This document shows, piece after piece, positions 16,670-23,360 of a DNA stretch of 44,006 bases. Position numbers and translations under genes: made by a program. How positions within the stretch are numbered: the first letter of the stretch is position 1; each line of letters begins with the position of its first letter. Origin of the DNA: RGZA01 sp964568585 (GTDB taxonomy: Bacteria; Pseudomonadota; Alphaproteobacteria; UBA9219; RGZA01); NCBI GenBank assembly GCA_964568585.1, contig CAZMQI010000014.1, positions 1 through 44,006 on the forward strand. The letters are read 5' to 3'. The notes beneath the pieces are model-generated. The model had not been told where the DNA came from and did not search any database. It was given only the letters and a program-made list of their open reading frames with translations.

Positions 16670-18583
16670 TCACTGACAGGCTAGGCATTCCTCGTATTTA
16701 TTACTTTCATCATTATTTTCATGGTTGAACGGCTGAGTCATTGATGCTGCTGCACTTGCAAGCGCAAGGCCAACACCCATTGGCAGGCGGGGTTCATCAT
16801 TTGCGGCGTATTTGGTAGGGGTGGCTGCGCCGAAATTAACCTTTGCCGATTCCATGCTTTCTGCACGTTGGATAGAACGTGAGCGACAGTAGTAAAGGCT
16901 TTTGACACCTTTCTTCCATGCTTGGAAATGGATTTGATGAAGATCTTTCTTGTGAACATTGGCAGCCAAGAAAATGTTCAAGCTTTGAGCTTGGCAAATG
17001 AACGGTGCTCGGTCACCAGCAAGTTCAATAACCCAGCGTTGATCAATTTCGAATGCCGTTTTGAATACAGTCTTTTCATGCTCATCAAGGAAGTCGAGAT
17101 GTTGCACGGAACCTTCATTCGTGGTGATACCGCTCCATGTCGCTTCATCGTTGCGACCATGTTTTTCTAGAACCGCTTCCAGATATTTATTGCGAACAGG
17201 GAAGGAGCCCGAAAGCGTTTTGTGAGTGAATGAATTGCCAACGATTGGCTCGATGCCAGGTGATGCGCCACCGCAGATGATAGAGATAGAAGCGGTCGGT
17301 GCAATCGCAATCTTGTTAGAGAAGCGTTCCATGATGCCATAATCCTTGGCATCTGGGCATGGGCCCTTTGTTTCAGCCAGCATCTGTGATGCCGTATCAG
17401 CATGGCGCTTGATGTGGCTGAACATGCGCTTGTTCCATACCTTTGCCATCACGGATTCCCAAGGAACATTTTGTGCCTGAAGGAATGAATGGAAACCCAT
17501 CACGCCCAAACCGATGGAGCGTTCACGCATCGCTGCATAACGTGCTTTCTTCATGTGGTCGGGTGCATTTTCAATGAAGTCTTGCAGAACATTATCAAGA
17601 AACCGCAGGCAATCGGAGATGAAGGTCGGGTGATCTTGCCATTCCAAGAAGTATTCAAGATTGAGTGAGGACAAGCAGCACACTGCCGTGCGTTGTTCGC
17701 CAAAGCGATCAATACCGGTTGGTAAGGTAATTTCGCTGCACAGGTTCGACATCTTCACGTTCAAACCGGCAAGCTTGTGATGTTCAGGGATAGCGCGGTT
17801 CACATGGTCAATGAACAGCATGTATGGTTCGCCTGTTTCGATACGTGCTGTCAGGATGCGGATCCAAAGACCACGTGCAGAGATGCGGCGGATGATGCTG
17901 CCGTCTTTCGGACTGGTTAAACCCCATTCTTCATCGTTTTCAACAGCGCGCATGAATGCGTCTGGAATCACGATGCCGTGATGCAGGTTAAGTGATTTGC
18001 GGTTTGAATCGCCGCCGGTCGGGCGACGCATTTCAATGAATTCTTCGATTTCAGGATGGCTTACGGGTAGGTAAGTCGCAGCTGAACCACGGCGAAGGCT
18101 GCCTTGGCTGATAGCAAGCGTTAGCGCATCCATCACTTTGATGAATGGCATAATGCCGGATGTTTTGCCGCCGCCTTTTACCTTTTCGCCGATGGAGCGA
18201 AGATTACCCCAATAGCTGCCGATACCGCCGCCGTTTGAAGCGAGCCATACATTTTCATTCCAAAGACCAACAATGCCATCAAGGCTATCGGTGGCTTCGT
18301 TGAGGAAGCAGGAGATAGGAAGGCCGCGTTCCGTGCCGCCATTGCTGAGAACTGGCGTTGCAGGCATGAACCATAGATTGCTGATATAATCGTACATACG
18401 CTGCGCATGGGCCGTATCATCGGCATATTGCATGGAAACGCGGGCGAACATGTCCTGCGGATCTTCGTTCTGAATCAAATAGCGATCAGCCAGCGTTGCT
18501 TGACCAAATGCAGTCAAACGGCTGTTCCGTGAGCGGTCTATAATGACTTTGGGGCCTTGTTCAACTTGTACGATATCAAACAT
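16670..18583 (-). CDS. nrdA: Ribonucleoside-diphosphate reductase, class I large (catalytic) subunit, without ATP-cone
   Basis: Reduces ribonucleotides to deoxyribonucleotides for DNA synthesis. I start at ATG 18583 (MFDIVQVEQ), 8 nt after an AGGAG ribosome site, giving 637 aa; a reading from 18613 adds 10 residues without support. Active-site residues: C92 (LPISCFLNE), the N280-x-C282-x-E284 triad (SNLCSEITLP), C302 (AVCCLSSLNL), the radical-transfer tyrosine pair in VKSLYYCRS, and the swinging C-terminal pair in ECLACQ. The N-terminal ATP-cone of about 90 residues in E. coli NrdA is missing, so dATP feedback through that site should be absent. Its start overlaps a possible leader gene by 8 nt. 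Confidence 0.96.
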   Translation of the reverse strand: MFDIVQVEQGPKVIIDRSRNSRLTAFGQATLADRYLIQNEDPQDMFARVSMQYADDTAHAQRMYDYISNLWFMPATPVLSNGGTERGLPISCFLNEATDSLDGIVGLWNENVWLASNGGGIGSYWGNLRSIGEKVKGGGKTSGIMPFIKVMDALTLAISQGSLRRGSAATYLPVSHPEIEEFIEMRRPTGGDSNRKSLNLHHGIVIPDAFMRAVENDEEWGLTSPKDGSIIRRISARGLWIRILTARIETGEPYMLFIDHVNRAIPEHHKLAGLNVKMSNLCSEITLPTGIDRFGEQRTAVCCLSSLNLEYFLEWQDHPTFISDCLRFLDNVLQDFIENAPDHMKKARYAAMRERSIGLGVMGFHSFLQAQNVPWESVMAKVWNKRMFSHIKRHADTASQMLAETKGPCPDAKDYGIMERFSNKIAIAPTASISIICGGASPGIEPIVGNSFTHKTLSGSFPVRNKYLEAVLEKHGRNDEATWSGITTNEGSVQHLDFLDEHEKTVFKTAFEIDQRWVIELAGDRAPFICQAQSLNIFLAANVHKKDLHQIHFQAWKKGVKSLYYCRSRSIQRAESMESAKVNFGAATPTKYAANDEPRLPMGVGLALASAAASMTQPFNHENNDESNKYEECLACQ

Positions 18584-18806
18584 ATGCCTGTTCTCCTGAA
18601 TGTTCCGAATCAAATCGGAAGGTTAAGTCTGCGGCAAAAGCAAAGAGCAACAAAGCTTTGTTTTTGCTGTTATTTTGTGTGGTTTTTGATGCCATCCGGT
18701 CTGAAAATGCGCCCTTAGCTTCGATAAGAGTCTGAAGCGCATTATTCAGGGGAAGTCCCCAGCTTTCTGCACAGCTCTGTTGAAGGGTTGGGCTGGTGTT
18801 TTTCAC
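18576..18806 (-). CDS. Possible 76-aa leader protein overlapping the nrdA start
   Basis: Unrecognised. An open frame starts at GTG 18806, preceded by AGGAAATACA as a possible ribosome site, and stops at TGA inside the first codons of nrdA (ATGTTTGA), an 8-nt overlap suited to translational coupling. The sequence (MKNTSPTLQQSCAESW onward) is polar at first, with a hydrophobic patch ALLLFAFAADLTF near the end. Nothing in it gives a function. It could instead be a chance reading frame within a long structured nrd leader; an imperfect hairpin (GCAAAAACAAAGC with GCTCTTTGCTTTTGC) lies in the same stretch. Confidence 0.35.
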   Translation of the reverse strand: MKNTSPTLQQSCAESWGLPLNNALQTLIEAKGAFSDRMASKTTQNNSKNKALLLFAFAADLTFRFDSEHSGEQAYV

Positions 18807-18851
18807 TGTATTTCCTATAGGCAGGAGGGGGACGCGTCTTAAGTATTAATT

Positions 18852-18886
18852 TTATCCACCGTCATGTACTAAATGACTGTGGATAA
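18852..18886. promoter_or_regulatory. Inverted pair of DnaA boxes in a 35-bp dyad upstream of the nrd operon
   Basis: TTATCCACC (18852-18860, one mismatch to the consensus TTATCCACA) faces an exact TTATCCACA on the other strand (18878-18886). The symmetry extends inward: arms TTATCCACCGTCAT and ATGACTGTGGATAA match at 13 of 14 positions around the 7-nt spacer GTACTAA. It lies about 270 nt upstream of the nrdA start and 46 nt upstream of the possible leader gene. In E. coli the nrdAB promoter is a known DnaA target, so DnaA control of dNTP supply is a reasonable reading; an origin function is the alternative. Confidence 0.7.
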
Positions 18887-19197
18887 GTTCAAAACATACC
18901 ACATCTTGTGTCGAACGGAACGCATCATACCAAACTTAGTCCCCCTGTCACCTGCTAAACACACCGTTACGCATCCAGAAAAGCATAGGATTAAGGGTGA
19001 TGGATAATTGATTTTGTTCAAAAAAAGGCAGACTCAAAGTCCCATTTTTTTTCAAAATCTTGTGGGTCAATTTTAGAAAACAAAAAAAGTAAAAAACGCG
19101 TATGGAAAGTGCTTGAAGATTTTCCAACATCGTCTGCGTTCAATAAAAACCGATAGATTATTTATGGATGCATAAGCGAACATATAATCAAGTTCGA

Positions 19198-19269
19198 GAG
19201 TCGTTCTCTAGAATCCATCCAGAATCTGCTCGGGCCATGATTCTGAGATAGGGCGAGTAGGGTAGATTC
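19198..19269. promoter_or_regulatory. Cluster of five GANTC (CcrM-type) methylation sites
   Basis: GAGTC at 19198, GAATC at 19211 and 19222, and GATTC at 19239 and 19265 fall within 72 bp, where chance predicts about 0.3. A short imperfect hairpin (TTC-AGAG facing CTCT-GAA, 19193-19213) overlaps the first two. In Alphaproteobacteria GANTC is methylated by CcrM late in the cell cycle and clusters of such sites are found in cell-cycle-controlled promoters. Confidence 0.6.
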
Positions 19270-19294
19270 TCTATATCTCGGTTTGTTCTTCTAT

Positions 19295-19310
19295 TTAATG
19301 AAATATTAAC
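19295..19310 (+). promoter_or_regulatory. CtrA-type binding site
   Basis: TTAA (19295-19298), seven bases (TGAAATA), then TTAAC (19306-19310) matches the full alphaproteobacterial CtrA consensus TTAA-N7-TTAAC with no mismatch. It lies about 165 bp upstream of a small plus-strand gene and 32 bp from an exact DnaA box. CtrA both activates promoters and blocks initiation at origins in Caulobacter; which applies here is not decided by sequence. Confidence 0.5.
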
Positions 19311-19341
19311 CAAACTGTTACAAGATGTGGCAACCAGAAGA

Positions 19342-19350
19342 TGTGGATAA
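19342..19350 (-). promoter_or_regulatory. DnaA box
   Basis: TGTGGATAA on the plus strand is an exact TTATCCACA on the minus strand. A weaker TGTGGCAAC lies just upstream (19326-19334). Together with the dyad at 18852-18886 and boxes at 19715-19735 it makes a set of about five DnaA-like boxes in 0.9 kb. Confidence 0.6.
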
Positions 19351-19475
19351 CTCTATATCTAGTAGTTGAAGAACAAATATAAAACAATGACTTGGGTTGT
19401 TGATAGAATCGGGTTCAGAGCAGGATTCGAGAGCAGTCTGAAAAACAAAAAGAATAAACGCGGAGGTACATGGCA

Positions 19476-19664
19476 ATGAATACAGACTTTAAATCACTCG
19501 AAAAGCGCTATGGCACGTCACTCGCGATGAAGATCTGTGAAGAGATTGCAAAGGCCGAGCAGCGCCATTTCAATTATTATAATGCGAACCTAGCGCTGCG
19601 CTCGATGAAACGCCTTGCTGATGACGCTGATTATATGGATATGTCTCAGGCTAAGGTTGCCTAA
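19476..19664 (+). CDS. Unknown small protein (62 aa)
   Basis: Not recognised. A strong ribosome site CGGAGG (19461-19466) precedes two in-frame ATGs; ATG 19476 has the better spacing (9 nt), ATG 19470 would add two residues (Met-Ala). The protein (MNTDFKSLEKRYGTSLA onward) is highly charged, probably helical, with FNYYNANLALRSMKRLADDADY in the second half (broken here by description only) and no membrane segment. It has one cysteine (MKICEEI). The excellent ribosome site and codon use like its neighbours argue for a real gene. It follows the CtrA-type site and GANTC cluster, so cell-cycle-timed expression is a fair hypothesis. Confidence 0.75.
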   Translation: MNTDFKSLEKRYGTSLAMKICEEIAKAEQRHFNYYNANLALRSMKRLADDADYMDMSQAKVA

Positions 19665-19714
19665 AACACGCCTAATTAGCTGATTTAAATGAAATTGGTG
19701 GCTAAAAATGCATG

Positions 19715-19735
19715 TTTTCCACAATAAAATCCACA
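19715..19735 (+). promoter_or_regulatory. Two direct DnaA-like boxes
   Basis: TTTTCCACA (19715-19723, one mismatch to TTATCCACA) and AAATCCACA (19727-19735, two mismatches) are in the same direction 12 bp apart. They are followed immediately by the palindrome TTAATATATTAA (19741-19752) and a long AT-rich tract, an arrangement like DnaA boxes next to an unwinding element. Confidence 0.4.
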
Positions 19736-19971
19736 ATAAGTTAATATATTAATCTTTATAGCTCTTTTTTCTATTCTTTTTGATTAGTTTTTTGTTGATT
19801 TTTAAATCCGGTTCCATTACAAAACTCCTCCATACGGTGAGTGATACTTTTAAGCCGTGCTTTTTTAGCTTTTATCTTCTGCGTTTGGGGTGTTGTCCAA
19901 CTCATACGCAATTACATGAGTGGACTTGTTTCCTTATTTATTTATCTATCCCAAAAGCAAAACTATTTTAA
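19736..19971 (+). other. AT-rich non-coding stretch, possible small RNA
   Basis: No credible protein gene: the short open frames here lack ribosome sites and read as low-complexity Phe/Leu/Ile. A -35/-10-like pair (TTGATT, 17 nt, TAAATC) starts at about 19779. A hairpin pairs GTCCAACTCAT with ATGAGTGGAC (19895-19925, one bulged base, 10-nt loop). The stretch ends in a very strong intrinsic terminator. This could be a roughly 180-nt independent RNA, or only the long 3' UTR of the small gene upstream. Confidence 0.3.
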
Positions 19972-20004
19972 CCCCGGTGGCTTCGGCCCCCGGGGATTTT
20001 TTTT
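19972..20004 (+). terminator. Strong Rho-independent terminator
   Basis: CCCCGG (19972-19977) pairs with CCGGGG (19990-19995), and inside it GGC pairs with GCC around a stable TTCG tetraloop, followed by eight T residues (19997-20004). It ends transcription coming from the small gene or from a small RNA, 60 nt before the PrmC-like gene. Confidence 0.9.
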
Positions 20005-20063
20005 GCCTCGTCTTTCTTATTAGTGATTTGTTTTGTTAAAGCCTCGCGTGCTAACAGAAATGC

Positions 20064-20981
20064 ATGAGCACATTTCGCCAAATCCTTCACGAGGCTACGC
20101 AGCGGCTACAAGCAGTCGGCGTCTATAGTCCTGAAGCAGATGCGGCAATCATCATCAGCGCAGTATTGCACATTACGCGTGAGCAGCTCAAAGACCGTCT
20201 TGATGAGCCAGTGCCAGCCGAACTTCAGACATCTATAAGCGATGCAGTGACCAAGCGTGAAAACCGCGTGCCAATTGCGCGCATTTTTGGCCATACCATG
20301 TTTCGTGGCCTCAAGATCGAAACGGGGGATGGCGTGTTTGAGCCATGCATCGAAACCGAAACCCTAATTGAACATCTGCACTTATTATTAGAAAAGATGC
20401 CACACAAGGGAGCGCTGCGTATTCTAGATATCGGTACAGGCACTGGCTGCTTGCTGTTATCTGCACTCAATGAAGTGCCGCATGCAACAGGAGTTGGTGT
20501 TGATATTGCAGATGCGGCTGTGGCGTTGGCCACGCAAAATGCGATTGGAAGCGGAGTGGGGGCGCGTGCTGAATTTCGCAAAAGCAATTGGATAGATAAT
20601 GTGTCTGAGACATTTGACGTGGTGCTGTGTAACCCGCCCTTTGTACCAAGTGATTTAATAGCTACGCTTGTGCCGGAAGTAAAATCCCATGATCCCAAGG
20701 CATCGCTGGATGGTGGCAAGGATGGTTTGCGGTTTTACCGTCAGCTCACGCATGATTTTTTAAATGTCAGTCATGCGGGCAGTATCGGCATTTTTCATGT
20801 CAGCATGACTTTCATTGAAGCCGTGAAACGCATCTTCCACAATGCAGGATATGGAAGTGTGGAGGTGTGCCGGAACTATTACGGCGTGCCGATGGGCTTG
20901 ATTGTGATGCGTGACAGCTACCGCGAGACTCAAAACTTGTGGCAGCGATTTGTAGGAATGTTTCTGCCAAAAAGCCGTTAA
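20064..20981 (+). CDS. PrmC/HemK-like N5-glutamine methyltransferase, divergent (NPPF)
   Basis: Related to PrmC, which methylates the glutamine of the GGQ motif in peptide chain release factors. The 305-aa protein has the helical N-terminal domain, the SAM motif ILDIGTGTGCLLLSAL (about 120-135), and the C-terminal block SHDPKASLDGGKDGLRFYR that is typical of PrmC. Two positions differ from usual: the catalytic NPPY is NPPF (190-193), and the PRPETE segment reads PCIETE (94-99). NPPF occurs in some other N6/N5 methylases. PrmC usually lies beside prfA; here it stands alone. It could be a paralogue with another substrate. ATG 20064 lacks an obvious ribosome site. Confidence 0.78.
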   Translation: MSTFRQILHEATQRLQAVGVYSPEADAAIIISAVLHITREQLKDRLDEPVPAELQTSISDAVTKRENRVPIARIFGHTMFRGLKIETGDGVFEPCIETETLIEHLHLLLEKMPHKGALRILDIGTGTGCLLLSALNEVPHATGVGVDIADAAVALATQNAIGSGVGARAEFRKSNWIDNVSETFDVVLCNPPFVPSDLIATLVPEVKSHDPKASLDGGKDGLRFYRQLTHDFLNVSHAGSIGIFHVSMTFIEAVKRIFHNAGYGSVEVCRNYYGVPMGLIVMRDSYRETQNLWQRFVGMFLPKSR

Positions 20982-21134
20982 CCCTTGAAAAAGCTTGAGC
21001 TATCTACCATTTGCCTTGCAAAGGCTAGTTATGCTACTAAATTGACCCACTTGGCCAAATACTGTATCAATTTGGTACTGATTAACGGAGCCTAAAAATT
21101 TGCCAAAAATTTTGAAAGTTCCCACGGAGAATGA

Positions 21135-22129
21135 ATGAAAATTATTTTAGCTCAACCACGCGGATTTTGTGCAGGTGTTGAACGTGCCATTGAAATTGTA
21201 GAAGAAGCCTTGCTGCGTTTTGGGCCGCCCGTATATGTGCGCCACGAAATTGTGCATAACCCGCATGTGGTTGACCGTTTGCGCCAAAAGGGCGCCATCT
21301 TCGTTCAGGAAACTGATGAAATCCCTCAAGGCGCGATTACCATTTTCAGCGCGCATGGTGTTGCCGAAGCGGTTGAAGACCACGCCAAAACGCGTGGCCT
21401 TGAAATCATCGATGCGACCTGCCCGTTGGTGTCTAAAGTTCATACTGAAGGTCAACGCTATACCAAGATGGGTCTCGAAATCATTTTGATTGGTCATGAA
21501 GGCCATCCTGAAATCGAAGGCACGCTTGGCCGTGTTCCAGGTAAAATCCATCTGATTTCTGAAGTGGAAGACGTGGCGGATTTGCAAGTCTCCGATCCAG
21601 AAAAATTGGCATACATCACGCAGACTACCCTCAGTGTTGATGATACGCGCGAAGTGATTGAGGCATTGCAACAACGCTTCCCAGCCATCATCGGTCCATC
21701 TACCAAAGATATTTGCTATGCAACGCAANNNNNNNNNNCGGGGTGCCGGCCGCGGCGGAGGACATTCGGGCCCGCCAGGCCGCGGTGCGCGATTTATCAA
21801 AGCATGCTGATGTGGTGTTAGTAATTGGCGCGCACAATTCGTCTAATTCCAATCGTTTGCGCGAATTGGCGGAAGAACATGGTATCCCATCTTACCTTAT
21901 TGAAGATGCGAGCAAGCTGAACCCTGAATGGCTCAAAGGTAAAAAAGCCGTGGGCATTACCGCAGGTGCTTCTGCGCCAGAAGATTTAGTTCAGGATTTA
22001 ATCGAAGCAATTCGCAAGATTGAGCCTGTTGAAGTTGAATTGCTTGATGGTGTTCAGGAAAATGTGAAGTTCCGTCTGCCATTGTCACTCACCAAAGCAG
22101 AGCCACGCACAGCGCAGGGCGCCGCTTAA
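21135..22129 (+). CDS. ispH: 4-hydroxy-3-methylbut-2-enyl diphosphate reductase IspH, interrupted by an assembly gap
   Basis: Last enzyme of the MEP pathway, a 4Fe-4S protein giving IPP and DMAPP. All three cluster cysteines are visible: C12 (PRGFCAGVERAI), C96 or so (DATCPLVSKVH) and C194 (KDICYATQ); the catalytic Glu is in the GHEGHPEIEGT region. The frame changes across a 10-N gap (21729-21738), then resumes as RQAAVRDLSKHADVV and GAHNSSNSNRLREL to the stop at 22129. Family alignment predicts only one residue (the N of ATQNRQ) between the halves, so the 34 GC-rich bases after the gap look spurious and the real gene is probably intact. ATG 21135 follows CGGAG. It opens hopanoid block II, next to hpnH. 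Confidence 0.9.
21729..21738. other. Assembly gap (10 N) inside ispH
   Basis: Ten N residues in a row. They interrupt ispH exactly at a codon boundary after CAA (Gln198). The following 34 bases are about 82 percent GC, unlike the surroundings. Confidence 1.
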
Positions 22130-22161
22130 TTATATTGTTCTTTATCTAATCCGAGGTTTTA

Positions 22162-23355
22162 ATGTCAGTACCAGTACAACAGCAAATCGACGTTGGCTCC
22201 TATATTATGGGTCAACACATCAGCGCATTTTTAAAGGGTAAAAAGGCACGTTACCCATTGGTGTTGATGTTGGAGCCATTGTTCCGTTGCAACCTTGCTT
22301 GCGCGGGCTGTGGTAAAATCGATTATCCGGATGCGATTTTAAACCAACGTATTTCTGTTGAAGATTGCCTGACCGCTGCTGATGAATGCGGCGCGCCAAT
22401 CGTTGTATTAGCAGGCGGCGAACCATTATTGCATAAGGATGCAAAGGCTATCGTTGAAGGGTTGCTTGCCAAGGGCAAGTGGGTGACGCTCTGCACCAAC
22501 GCATTGTTGTTGGAAAAAAAGATTGATCAATTCAAGCCGCACCCACGTTTCAACTGGTCAGTGCATTTGGATGGCGCTAAGGAAGAACACGACCGCAGCG
22601 TATGCCAACAAGGCGTTTACGAAAAAGCAGTTGCAGCAATCAAGATTGCACAAGATAAGAATTTTCGTGTGAACATTAACGCGACATTCTTTAAGGGCAT
22701 TGCACCAGAAAAAATCGCTAACTTCTTTGATGATGTGATGGCACTGGGCGTGAATGCGATGACGATTTCACCGGGCTATGCGTATGAGCGTGCGCCTGAC
22801 CAAGAACACTTCCTAAACCGCAAGCACACCAAGGAATTATTCCGCGATGTGTTCCGTATGGGCAAAGAACGTGTTGCACAAGGCAAGCAAAAATGGCGCT
22901 TCAGCCAATCCAGCTTGTTCATGGATTTCCTTGCAGGCAACCAGCAATATGAATGCACCCCGTGGGGCAACCCGACACGTACTGTGTTTGGCTGGCAACG
23001 TCCATGCTACCTGCTTGGCGAAGGCTATACCCAGACCTTCAAGCAATTGATGGAAGAAACCGAATGGGATAAATACGGCACAGGCAATTATGAAAAATGT
23101 GCTGACTGCATGGTGCATTCTGGTTTCGAGGCAACGGCTGTTATGGATTCTGTAAAGAACCCGCTTAAAGCATTGCAAGCTGCGTTGCATGGTCCAAAGA
23201 CCGAAGGCGACATGGCACCTGAAATTTCGCTCGCGAACCAACGCCCGGCTGAATACGTATTCAGCCGTCACGTTGAAAACCGCATGGCGAAGATCGAAGA
23301 AGATGCAAAGGCGAAGAACGCTGCTGTATCCCGTTCAGCTGAAGCAGCAGAATAA
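22162..23355 (+). CDS. hpnH: Adenosylhopane synthase, radical SAM protein HpnH
   Basis: Adds an adenosyl group to diploptene (hop-22(29)-ene), the first step of C35 hopanoid side-chain building. The 397-aa protein has the radical SAM motif FRCNLACAGCGKIDYP (C43, C47, C50) and the typical LAGGEPLLHKD and WSVHLDGAKEEHD segments. A further cysteine-containing region near the C-terminus (EKCADCMVHSGFEATAV) is characteristic of HpnH. ATG 22162 lies 32 nt after ispH on the same strand, with GAGG upstream. Converges with hpnG, with 5 nt between their stop codons. Confidence 0.96.
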   Translation: MSVPVQQQIDVGSYIMGQHISAFLKGKKARYPLVLMLEPLFRCNLACAGCGKIDYPDAILNQRISVEDCLTAADECGAPIVVLAGGEPLLHKDAKAIVEGLLAKGKWVTLCTNALLLEKKIDQFKPHPRFNWSVHLDGAKEEHDRSVCQQGVYEKAVAAIKIAQDKNFRVNINATFFKGIAPEKIANFFDDVMALGVNAMTISPGYAYERAPDQEHFLNRKHTKELFRDVFRMGKERVAQGKQKWRFSQSSLFMDFLAGNQQYECTPWGNPTRTVFGWQRPCYLLGEGYTQTFKQLMEETEWDKYGTGNYEKCADCMVHSGFEATAVMDSVKNPLKALQAALHGPKTEGDMAPEISLANQRPAEYVFSRHVENRMAKIEEDAKAKNAAVSRSAEAAE

Positions 23356-23360
23356 TCCGA

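Larger units (their letters stand above)
18887..19461. other. 575-bp intergenic region with cell-cycle type sites
   Basis: I find no convincing gene here on either strand. The region is AT-rich and holds eight GANTC sites (19031, 19198, 19211, 19222, 19239, 19265, 19406, 19424), a TTAA-N7-TTAAC site at 19295-19310, an exact DnaA box at 19342-19350, and two copies of CTCTATATCT (19269-19278 and 19351-19360). TTCGAGAG also occurs twice (19193-19200 and 19426-19433). It is bounded by the DnaA-box dyad on one side and a small gene on the other, with the flanking genes divergent. Confidence 0.6.

Noticed and set aside
19269..19360. Two CTCTATATCT copies as NrdR boxes
   Set aside because: They resemble the NrdR consensus in part (about 12 and 10 of 16 positions), but lie some 700-780 bp from nrdA and 82 bp apart, not the usual paired spacing.
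19780..20023. Two short plus-strand frames of 60-63 codons
   Set aside because: They have no ribosome sites, are low in complexity, and one runs through the strong terminator.
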